From Cryptomeria japonica (Eukaryota > Streptophyta > Pinopsida > Cupressales > Cupressaceae): DNA of 64,000 nucleotides. Of the stretch, positions 44,279-54,560 are shown piece by piece (position 1 is the first letter of the stretch; every line of letters starts with the position of its first letter). The position numbers and the translations under genes were made by a program. The notes below the pieces were generated by a model. It did not search any database. It was not told where the DNA came from and worked only from the letters and a program-made list of their open reading frames with translations. The stretch covers positions 341,747,370 through 341,811,369 of the forward strand of contig NC_081412.1 in NCBI RefSeq assembly GCF_030272615.1, given 5' to 3'.

Positions 44279-46264
44279 CTAAGATCCCACATCTCCTTTA
44301 GGCCTTAGGAGATATGACCTGTGCCTTGAATGCATAGTTCTGGTCCATGGTCTTCTTCCTCCATGCCTGCTTGGTCTCATCCTTTTTCCCATTTTCAAGC
44401 TAGGAAGCAGGTCTTTTCTTCTTCTTCTGTTGAAGGGTCTTTCCATTTTCAGATCCTCCATCACGACTAGAAGTAGTGCTATAGTAGCACACAACATCCA
44501 TCCCCACATCATGATTGGGGAATCTCTTAGCATACCGGTTTGACCATCTTCTCCTAATCATGTTGCGGTGACTGGCAGCCAAAACCGGTGGACCTCTTGC
44601 TCCTACAGGGGGAATTCTCCTTTGGTTCTATGTAGGTCTCTGCCTTCCATATGCTTTGTTTTCACTTTTCTGCAGAGCATAGCCATTTTGTCGGCCTCCA
44701 TGTGACTGTAGGTTCCTCTTCCTGCATTCAACCTCTCTATGGCCAAATCAATTGCAGTCACGACAAATAACATTTTCATAATCGGGAGATGGGACATGCA
44801 TGTATCTGTTCTTGGATACATTTTTCTCATATACATGTTGTCTATGAGATCCTAGATTATTCCTTCTAGATCTCTTTCTGCATTTTTTTGCCCTATGGCC
44901 ATAGGCATTACATGCAAAACAGTAATCGGTAAATGATGGCATATGACTTACAAATTTATTTTGCCATGCATGAGGAGATCTTACCGGTTTTTCATCTCCA
45001 TTTCTTCTTCTTTGAGAATGGATCCTTGGTTTTCCATTCTATGTTGCTCTTCCATCTGGTCTCTTCTTCTCCCACATTTGCTTTCCCTTGTGGGTGATAA
45101 CATTTCTCTGTCCTCTGTCGGTCAAAGGTCTTCTTTGCTGCTTTCTCATCTTCTTGCTTCCAGTGAAGCTTTCTACTCTCATCTTCCCCTTTCCTTTGGG
45201 ATCTTCAGTGTTCCTTCTTCTTGCAGCATCGGTCTTCTTTCTTTTCCACAAGTCCTCACCGGTTGTATCTAGATCAATCTTCTTCCAGGGAGCATTTCTC
45301 ACTGAGAAGGTTTGGCATTTGTTTTCTCCATTGGAGGAGACAAACAAAATGTCATCGTGGGGGACATTCTTGCTGGTGGAGTATTCATCAGCACCACTTC
45401 TTGAACCTTCAGTATCCTTGGCATGCTTTTGATTCTTCAGTATCTTGTCCAAGGCATCTTTGTTGCCATCAAACCAAACTCTTACCTTGAGCTCATCTTG
45501 ACACTTCTCAAGGTTATTTTGAAGAATCTTCATTTCTCCAAGCAACTGTTGATTTTCTTCATTCTTCGCTTCTAGCCTAGATGCTAGATCTTCACACCGA
45601 CACTCCTTGGTGTCTCATGCTTGAGACATAAAATTTGAGAAGCTTTTCTCAGATTCCTCAAGGCATTTTGATAGCCGCTTCTACTCTACTATGGAAGCAT
45701 TCTTGAATAGCTTGTATTCCCTTCTAACTCTATTGAGTTCTTGATGGCTAGATATATCTGCCATGTCTTCCTCTTCATCATCATCACCGCCCAACACGTC
45801 TTGTCGGGGGGAACTGTTTTCCCAACCACTTTCAGATTCTTGAGCCATGGAGAGTTCCTTCTTCATCACTGCTATAGTTGCTAGCAGATCTATCTTCATC
45901 ATCCAAATAAATATGAGATGTATTTCTCACATTTCCTTCAATTGCTGGTTCTACAGGTAAGGGTTCATTTCCATAGAGCCTCTTCAATATTTCCCATAAG
46001 CTCTTTGCTATTTTACACCTATCCACCTGTGAAGAGACATCACCTATGAGTCCACTAAATATAGCCTTCATGGCCTCTTCATTGCACTGGTTTCTTCTTT
46101 CTTCTACAAATCTGGTAGGAAGACTGATCTTTCTAGGGAGACCATCAACTACTGACATCCATACATCAAAGCCTAAAGAGGATAAAAACTTCCATTCTGC
46201 AACTCCAAATAGAAAAATTTGAACCATCAAATACAAGAGCAAAGATTGACACTAAACAAACCAT
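44279..46264 (-). pseudogene. E5 copia gag with two zinc knuckles, decayed
   Basis: Gag probably starts at ATG 46264 and soon reads FDGSNFSIWSCRMEVF. A frameshift leads to 45832-46242 with LSSLGFDVWMSVVDG, MKAIFSGLIGD and KIAKSLWEILKRLYGNEPLP. An acidic spacer and a lysine-rich region (45039-45545) follow. At 44748-44942 is CFACNAYGHRAKKC and then CRDCN-stop-FGHREVEC, two CX2CX4HX4C knuckles, the second broken by a stop. A basic tail extends to 44279. Gag is the only protein-coding gene in this element. Confidence 0.85.
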
Positions 46265-46324
46265 TATGTCCTTAAGCCCGAATCTACCCAAGTTGGAGAA
46301 AGCTCATCTAATTGGGAACCTACA

Positions 46325-46335
46325 CTTTGATACCA
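46325..46335 (-). other. E5 primer binding site
   Basis: On the minus strand TGGTATCAAAG lies 2 bp from the LTR end. It is the initiator tRNA-Met type with changes at its 3' side. Confidence 0.88.
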
Positions 46336-46337
46336 AT

Positions 46338-48745
46338 TGTTAGACATAATGCACCACTGAGAGGGGGAGGGGGTGAATCAGTGGTTCTAAAATCTTTTCC
46401 CTTTACTAATCCTATGTGAGCAAAGATCTACCTCAATGCAGATTGATCGGTTAGTGGGAAGACCAACACAATTGCAATCACACAATGGACATCACATAAC
46501 ACTAGTATATATGAGGAAAACCCAAGATGGGAAAAACATCGGTGAACAATGCTACTGGAGTCTACTACTCCAATCTAGCCTCACAATGAAAGTACAATTA
46601 CAAAGTTTAGGGCACCAACCCAAGGAGCACCAACCCCTAACTTTAGGGCACCAACCCAAGGAGCTACAACCCCTACTTGATTTATGGGCTACAACCCAAA
46701 AGAGCTACAACCCTTGCCTTTAGGGCATCTACCCAAGGAGCACCAACCCCTACACAGAGCTACAACTCAGTGTTCACAATATAAACATCAAATACATAAG
46801 TAGTTATCTGGTTACAAGTGAATCTTGCAACCTTATCATATATCTTACTCTGTTGGTGAGATACCTTCTCTGCTACACCGACTCACTCTTCTGCTACTCT
46901 CTTCTGCTTCTTAACTGCCGATGAACTCTACCGGTACACTTATCCTCTTCTTCTACTCTGCTAGATCTCCACCTTACTCTTTTCTCTTCACCGGTATAAC
47001 ACTTTCCTAGTTCTTTGTCTTCCTTCTCTGCAACCTCCTTCACATCTGCTCTGTCGGTATGAACACTATGGGTTCTTCTCTCTTACTGGTTGAATGGTTC
47101 AACCAGGATCTCCCTCACTCTCCCTCACTTCTAAGATGCTCGTCAAGCACAAGGTTGATTTTCTCTTACATGCAAAAGTATCATAATTCGCAGTAGCACC
47201 CTATTCTTCTATTACAACAACACATAATAATGTCTTTTGCCTCCATCTTAATAGACTGGTTTCCCACCAAAAGACCATTTCAAGAATCAGGCGGTTAGGG
47301 TTTCTTCACTACCCTCGAGGCAAACCAAATCTAATAAGATCTTGTCTGATATGATCTTCCATACTCCCAGCCTGCAAAAATATGTCATTAGTGCACCTTC
47401 TAGATCACACCTTCCATCTTTGGTGATCTGCTTTTTACCCTATCGGCTGGTCTCTTGGTCTAACACTAGGATTTGGTTGTAATGTTTCCTTCATCTGCCT
47501 CGATCTCCTCAATCACTCTTAGCTAGCTCATAGTTGTCCTTCAGACCTCGAGCCACAAACCCCTGCAATAATCTGCAAGATGTCTCATGATTTGTGGGAC
47601 CTTTTATCATAGTCGACTAACTCTACAACTACCCCGTCGATGCATGTTCGCCACCTCATACACGTTTTCCATTTCATCCTTTCATGGCATCACTATCGTT
47701 ATCCACCTCATCACACTGTTCTGTCAGTTTATTCCTAGTCACTGAACATTCAAAGAACCAGTTCCATCTACCGATAAACAAACCCTACTGGCATATGACA
47801 CCTTGTCAGTTGTCCTTCTTGTCATGACCTTCCTTAGTCTACCGGTGTAACCCTCAAACCGGTCTTCAGACATGACTAACCTATGCATGCACATTCCCAT
47901 CAAGTATCTATACCTTGTCCATATTAATGACGAGCTTACATACCGGTTACCACTCTTGATGCCACCATGTCATCAACCTTCACAAGACTCCATCTTTAAT
48001 CAGGTCAATCTATTTCTGACTGTAGCTGCTTAGCCTTACCTTTTCCCTGATCAATTCTGTTCATTCATCTATCGATTTGTCAAGGTGACAAACACTTCTC
48101 ACTTCCTCTAAACTGGTATCTCAACATGCCTTCTCTGTTGGTCCTGATCTCATGCACTTAAGGCATTCCCTAAGTTCACCGCTGGATCCGATGTGAGCCT
48201 TCAAGTACTTGTCTTTACCTCTTCACACTTATGCACAAAGTGCATAATAAAAGATAATCTCCACTTACCGGTGGAGTGACACCTTATCTTCTGCATCCTA
48301 CAATGTACTTCATGTGACTTTCCTGTTTGTGCAACATCTTTTCAAACATGCATATGTGATCTGATGTGAGAATATTCACTGTTAGTCATTGCTTCTCATG
48401 ATGACTGCAACTTCATCCAGTGGGAGTCCCGCTGTTCTGCAGCCTCACATCATACTAGTCATGTTCATTCTTCTCCTCCAGTGTTGATGTGATTTAGGTA
48501 ATATTCTGTCTCTTCATCACAAACAACCGCTCAAACACTCCACTATCTCATCACACAAGTCAGGCACTAACTTGTGTACTGGTGACTCCATTGGACACTT
48601 TTTCTTGCCTTACCAGTGTTGTGCAACACAAGGTGATATCAAAGATTACACACCCTGTACTCCTTCATAGCAGTGTTGTTCATTCATCTCTGCTACTAGT
48701 GGTCATCTCATACCGGTTGACATCAATGACAACACAATGCCAACA
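46338..48745 (-). repeat. E5 5' LTR (2408 bp), uninterrupted
   Basis: This is the intact partner of the three-piece 3' LTR. It keeps the empty insertion sites of E2 (47214) and E6 (48501). It is longer than the partner mainly because of extra tandem units at 46610-46750. Confidence 0.92.
46605..46755. repeat. Tandem repeat unique to the E5 5' LTR
   Basis: Four to five imperfect units of about 30-35 bp contain GGGCACCAACCCAAGGAGC or GGGCTACAACCCAAAAGAGC followed by CAACCCC. The 3' LTR (19101-19130) has a single unit, so the array changed after insertion. Confidence 0.85.
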
Positions 48746-48766
48746 CACACACACACACACACACAC

Positions 48767-48804
<38 letters not shown>

Positions 48805-49224
48805 ATATATATGTAGACATATGTACATATATATGTAGACATATATACATATATATATGTATGTATATATATACATATTATATATATACACATATATATA
48901 GATAGATATATACATACATATACATATATATACACACATATACATATATATACACACATATACATATATATACACATATATATACAAATATATACATACA
49001 TATATATATGTATATATGTATTTACAGTCATATATACATGTACATACATACATGTATGTATGTATATATATATCTGTATATATACATGTACATACATACA
49101 TGTATGTATGTATATATATATCTGTATATATACATATATGTATGTAGATACATACATGTATGTATGTACATACATACATGTATGTATGTACATACATATA
49201 TGTACATGTATAGATATATATACA

Positions 49225-49255
<31 letters not shown>

Positions 49256-49829
49256 GTAGATATATATACATACATATATGTAGATATATCTACATACATA
49301 TATGTAGATATATATACATACATATATGTAGATATATACATATGTATGTACACATATATACATACATATGCATATATACATATATATACATATATGTGTG
49401 TATACATACATACATACATATATGTGTGTATACATACATACATACATATATGTATGTATATACATACATACATACATGCATATATATATACATACATACA
49501 TATATATACATATGTCTATATATATATACATATAGACATATGTACATATATATGTAGACATATGTACATATATATGTATGTATGTATATATATACACATA
49601 TACATATATACATATATATATATATGTATATAATATGTGTATATATATATACATACATACATATATGTATATACGTATATATATATATGTATATATATGT
49701 ACATATATGTATATTTATATGTACATATATGTTTGTATATATACACATATATATGTGTGTATATATAGTATGTATATATATACACACATATATATGTAGA
49801 TGTATATGTATATATATACATATATATAG

Positions 49830-49860
<31 letters not shown>

Positions 49861-50021
49861 CATGTATATATATGTATATATGTTTATGTATGTGTATATA
49901 TATGTATATGTATATGTATATGTGTATATGTATGTTTTTATGTATGTATGCGTATATGTATATGTATATATGTATATGTATGTGTATATATATGTATATA
50001 TGTATGTATATATATACATAT
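48746..50021. repeat. Long TA/CA/TACA microsatellite, right half
   Basis: About 1.3 kb of the same repeat types as at 17661-18825 starts with CA then TG runs around CATATG. Open frames of up to 264 codons here are repeat artefacts. The two halves probably were one array before E5 inserted. Confidence 0.95.
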
Positions 50022-51250
50022 TGTGTGAGCTTGAATTTCATCCTTAGAATGTTACCTGTAATAAGTTAGTTTCACAAAATACAATGGAAATGCATACAGG
50101 AAATCAAAATCCACCAATGAAACTACATGAATACATACTAAAATAAAACATTATTTTACCTTCATGGTTCCACTGTTCCTGGTTGCAGATGGTGTGCTCT
50201 CAGACAATGCACTATTGGCTTCCAAGATGGCATATGAAGAATGGACTGATAAATTTGTAGTTAACTGATAGTATGATATGCAAAGCTACATGATTATGCT
50301 AAATGATACTATATGATAATATTGCTAAAATGATATTTGCTATTTGCTAATTGCTTTAAAAACTCACGGATACATAAGATTGACTTGAAAACTATTTTTG
50401 AAGACTCTCTTCCTCTCAACTGAAGCTCTTGGTTTTATAGACTTTGAGAGGATAAGATGATGTGGCTCAGATCAAGGGTCATGATCAGATCTGCAGATTT
50501 GAATGGCTGTGAGCAAAGGTGAAGGTTGAGAGAAAGGGGGAAGGAGAAGACAAGTGTCACTAATCTCACTTTGACTGGGTTGCTGACTGAGGGAATCTAG
50601 GGATGGTTGGAGGAAATTTAGGCATGGTAGGACAAGTGGACTCAAGTCCTTCCCAAGATGTAGGGGGTGTTGGAGAGAATATAGGAAATGGTTATGAAAT
50701 GTGTGTACGTACACAATTTCATTAATTTTGGAGGTTGAAGATAAATCATGAATTAATATTTAAGGAATATTAATTTCTTTAGCCACATGTTTGATGAGTT
50801 GGCAAAGGGAAGATGAAGTGGAGATGGAGGGTGAGTTGGAAAAAGGGATTAAATAATTTAGGAATTATTTAATATTTGAGACTATAGGATAGGAGAATAA
50901 CTATTAAATATTAGATATTTAATTGTTTGGAGAAGATAATTAAATATTAGATATTTAATTAACTTGGAGGAGATAATTAAATATTAGATATTTAATTAAC
51001 TTGGTTAGAGGAATAATTAAATATTAGATATTTAATTAATTAGAGGAATAAGATAATTAAATATTAGATATTTAATTAACTCGGAAGAATAGGATAATGA
51101 ATTAATTAATAAAATATTAATTAATAGAAAGATATGAAAATGAATTAAATTAATTAATCTTTTCGAATTAACTATTTAATAGAAGAATAAATATTAAATA
51201 AATATAAAATATTTATTTAATTGCTCATAGCCAATTTTTAGGTGTATACA
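50022..51250 (-). repeat. E3 3' LTR (about 1.23 kb)
   Basis: On the minus strand it starts TGTATACACCTAAAAATTGGC at 51250 and ends CTCACACA near 50022, hard against the microsatellite. It contains repeated TTAATTAAATATTAGATATT units at about 50890-51080. The exact outer edge (50022 or 50024) is uncertain because of the adjoining TG repeat. Confidence 0.85.
50880..51090. repeat. Tandem units in the E3 LTR
   Basis: Five or six copies of a motif like GATAATTAAATATTAGATAT followed by TTAATTAACT occur with spacing of about 35-45 bp. ATATTAGATATT-type cores are partly palindromic with TTAATTAA. Confidence 0.85.
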
Positions 51251-51264
51251 TTTTGCCCCTCTTT
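51251..51264 (-). other. E3 polypurine tract
   Basis: On the minus strand AAAGAGGGGCAAAA is identical to the E2 tract. Confidence 0.92.
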
Positions 51265-51503
51265 GAAATGATGTCAAGACAACATTGTTTCAAAGATTAA
51301 ATCAAGTCTCGATAATGCCTGATAGAAATTGAAAATCCAGATTGTGTCCCCCCTCTGGAGATTGATCATGAAATTGTCGAAAATTTTAGTGTGAATGATT
51401 AATCTCATGATAATGTGATAATAAATTTAGTCAATTAAATTCATTTGTAAAAAATAAATTAAATTGCCCCATTGTTGAAATTAATTACTCTTGAAATAGT
51501 AAA

Positions 51504-51510
51504 TATAAAA
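51504..51510 (+). promoter_or_regulatory. TATA box of the E3 antisense gene
   Basis: TATAAAA lies 83 bp before the exon 1 ATG, matching the position in E2 (82 bp). The sequence between TATA and ATG is also alike (ATTGTTATC here, ATTGGTATC in E2). Confidence 0.65.
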
Positions 51511-51586
51511 TTAACCAAGGCTAATTTTAACTTCATTGTTATCCTTGTCAGCTTTTAGAGAGAATATTCTTGCTGAGGTGGCCAAA

Positions 51587-51661
51587 ATGGTGATTCCAGT
51601 GGAGTGTCATCGATTCGAGCGAGTTCGGCGATATCAATGGCCAGCTGAGTATGGGTATCCG
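51587..51661 (+). CDS. E3 antisense gene exon 1 (25 codons)
   Basis: From ATG at 51587 the exon encodes 25 residues ending HRFERVRRYQWPAEYGYP, then a GTATGT donor. It is open and of the same length as E2 exon 1 (about half of the residues shared). It lies 322 bp from the PPT, so the gene is transcribed away from the 3' LTR and against gag-pol. Confidence 0.78.
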
Positions 51662-52619
51662 GTATGTATCTTATCCCGAGCTTTGTTTTCAAGTTTTTGT
51701 TCAAAATTTCATGTTTTAGGCGCTCTTTTTTGAATTTTTGAAAATTTTGATTTTTTCAATTTTTAGATTAGCGCATTTGCAATTTAGTTTAGCGCATATG
51801 CAATTTTGGTTAGCGCAAATGCTTGATTTAGCACTTTTGCTTTGTATGTTAGTGCAAATGCATAGATTGTTAGCGCTTTTGTGTGTTTTAGCGCGTTTGT
51901 TTGATTTGTTAGCACAAATGCATGAAATGGTAGCGCTTTTGCATAGAATAGCACATATGTATTGTTGTTTAGCGCATATGCTTGAAAAGATAGCACTTTT
52001 GCTTATAATAGCGCATATGCATCGTTGTTTAGCACATATTCTTGAAAAGATAGCGCTTTTGCTTATAATAGCGCATATGCATCGTTGTTTAGCGCATATG
52101 CTTGATAGGATAGCGCTTTTGTTCAAAGTTGGTATTTTTGATAAGTGCGAAGGTTTAAAATCACTTTTGATGATTAGATTTAACATGTGTAATACACATT
52201 GTGGATGAAATAGAGTCTTGATTGCGTGATTGCATGATTGATAGATAGTTTTGATTGCTCGATCGAGTAGCTTTGAGTAGCTTGATTAATAAAGTAGCTC
52301 TGATTAGCTTGAGTGATAAATTGGATTATTGAGTAGCTGTGATTAGCTTGATCGATAGATTTGATGATTGATTAGCTTTTTTTAGCTTGATTGATAGATG
52401 TGATGATTGAATAGCTTTATTTAGCTTGATTGAGTAGATCTAAGAAACCGATTTAGTTTCTGATGCAAGAGCTTAGTAGAGTTTTTGATAAAACTCAGTG
52501 ATTGATAATAAACCATGGTTGATAGGTTTAAAATGATTTTATAGCTTAAGTTGCTTCAATTTGATTTGATTGTTCGATAGCTTGATTTGATTGATTGATT
52601 GTTTTCTCTGAAAAAACAG
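51662..52619 (+). other. E3 antisense gene intron (958 bp)
   Basis: It runs from GTATGT after CCG to AAAACAG before GAG, phase 0 as in E2. It contains the TAGCGC 21-bp array and a region rich in GATTAGCTTGATTGATAG repeats (about 52250-52450). Confidence 0.78.
51768..52125 (+). repeat. TAGCGC 18/21-bp array in the E3 antisense intron
   Basis: Some 17 units like TAGCGCATATGCTTGAAAAGA repeat with 21-bp or 18-bp periods. Because all periods are multiples of three, 156 codons stay open on both strands, which is not a gene. Confidence 0.9.
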
Positions 52620-54560
52620 GAGAAACTTGATGTTCTCCAGTGTCAGGAGAAATTACCGGCCATACGTCATTTAGTTCCAGAGTTGTCCCAGGCTGAGATT
52701 AGACACATAGATGCATGTGGTTTATGCCATTTATTGTTTATACCAGAGATTACACATAATAGAGGTTTGTTGACTGCATTAGCCGAGAGATGACATAGTG
52801 AGCATAACACTTTCCACCTACCGACGGGTGAGATTAGTGTTACCCTAGGGGATGTCTACAGGAATCTGCATATCCCGATGACTGGGGAGGTAGTGCAGTA
52901 CGATTATCAGGATCGCGTTGGGACTGAGGCTTGCAGAGTCATTTTTGCTGATGAGAGCATTAGTAGAGGAGAGATCTGATGGGTAGACATGGTGATGTAC
53001 TATGAGACTCTTCTTGTTATTCTTGCTGGTTTGATTGGTGGATTTATATGTCCTGATAGGCGATCTTGAGGTTTATCGGTTGGATGGGGTGAGGTTCTAC
53101 TGAGTATGATGCAACATCGTACACGATATGCTTGGGGTGTTTGTATGCTAACACATTTATATCATGATCTACACCAGGTTGTGTATGATGAGAGTGCTAG
53201 TTTATTGACAAGATGTACTTTATTACAGATCTGGTGCTAGGAGCACATTGCTGTTACTCGGCCTATCCATCATAGAGTTCATGGAGAGAGGCAGCCATAT
53301 GTTTATTTTTATGCAGGTATCGTTACTCAACCCAAGCTGGGTAAGATGGAGTATTGGCATTGGGTTCTTGATTCTTTAAATAGTATTATTTGGAGACCAT
53401 ATGTTGATTGTGAGCCATGGATGGATGATGCATAGACATTACCATTTATCATATAGAGTAGATATCTCATTGGTCATACACCCTTCATTATTGAGCAACA
53501 GTTGATTGGTTGGATTTTGAGACAGTTTGGTATCATTCAGCCTATGCCTACTGGTGTGACGATTTATGCTCGGTGATATAGAGATAGGTGAGATTGGGGA
53601 CCATCTTTGTCATTTGAGATTGCTCGTGCAGAGTTTGTTGCTACTCCGAGAGTGGCTTACGATATGGGATTACACATTCTTGATCCTGGGGTTATTGCAG
53701 AGTATGCTCAGTATTTATTAGCTCATCCATTTCCTTGGATTACGGATCCAGCAGATCCTCCCCCTAGCTCAAGAGATGATGATGACAATTCAGATGATCT
53801 TGTTAGCAGGAAATAGAGACGTAGAAGAGAGCTTAGAGCTGCACGAGGCTGGGAGAGGTGGAGATGATGGTGGGGATGGAGGTGGTGGTGGGGATGGAGG
53901 TGGTGGTGGTGGTGGACCTGGATGGAGAGGACGTTGATTGAGAGTCCATGGAGGACCATTTAGACCGGCTGGCAGGATTGATAGACCTCGTCCTATGGGT
54001 AGGAGAGATGGTGGACGGATTGGGAGGGATACTGGTAGGGTAGGGATGAGATCACCTAGAGGATTACCATTGAGAGGGGGCAGGGTGACTGGATTGGATG
54101 GGGGTTGCAGGAGAGGTATTGATTTTGGATTGATTCAGCCAGATCCTAGAGTTATTGTAGCTCATGGTGGTGATGATGAGGATTCTGAGGATCATATTCC
54201 CCTGATTAGATGACGAGTTCGGAGAGTTACTCAGACTGAGGTTCCAGTAGTTGGACAGGTTGGTGGTGAGGGGATTGGGATTCATGCACCACAGTAGGAT
54301 CTACCAGAGCAGGTTGCACCAGTGCAGGATATGCTAGATGTAGTTATATCAGAGCATGATGTGCCAGGGCATGATACTATTGACAGTCTAAGAGCACAGA
54401 TTGATCAGCTTCGAGCACAGATACAGACTCTTATGACTGAGAGAGACACAACTGTTAGGAGACAGTAGGATACTCAGGGTCTTTTAGATCATATTCAACA
54501 GGTTGGAACGACTACTCTCTCAGTGGATACTGTTAAAGCATTATTTTGGGTTGGGAAGGA
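52620..54560 (+). pseudogene. E3 antisense gene exon 2: PMD protein, decayed
   Basis: It begins EKLDVLQCQE at the acceptor and continues with LLTALAER, HNTFHLPTGEISVTLGDVYR, RTRYAWGVCMLTHLYHDLH, TLLQIWC-stop-EHIAV and YLIGHTPFIIEQQLIGWIL, aligning to E2 exon 2 almost throughout. In-frame stops occur at 52791, 52978, 53068, 53239, 53434, 53575 and others, many where E2 has W, so C-to-T decay is likely. Beyond a glycine-rich stretch (about 53850-53930) it keeps an RG-rich region (53938-54213) and a coiled coil with SLRAQIDQLRAQIQTLMTER. The ancestral protein was probably about 650 residues. Confidence 0.82.

Larger units (their letters stand above)
18826..48745 (-). mobile_element. E5: gag-only copia-type LTR element, interrupted by E2 and E6
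   Basis: The minus-strand element has a 5' LTR at 46338-48745, a PBS at 46325-46335, gag (about 44280-46264), non-coding sequence to 43173, a PPT (43158-43172), and a 3' LTR in three pieces (18826-19593, 39130-40411, 42918-43157). Both LTRs end with TGTTGGCATTGTG and CTAACA on the element strand. No protease, integrase or RT is seen in the 3.2-kb internal part, so it would need enzymes from another copia element. The flanks are TA/CA microsatellite on both sides; no 5-bp target duplication can be read there (TATAT against CACAC). Confidence 0.88.

Noticed and set aside
48703-50069. Open frames of up to 264 codons on both strands
   Set aside because: Same microsatellite artefact as on the left side of E5.
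51716-52208. Overlapping 156-codon frames on both strands
   Set aside because: They come from 18/21-bp tandem repeats in the antisense-gene intron; the composition follows the repeat unit.
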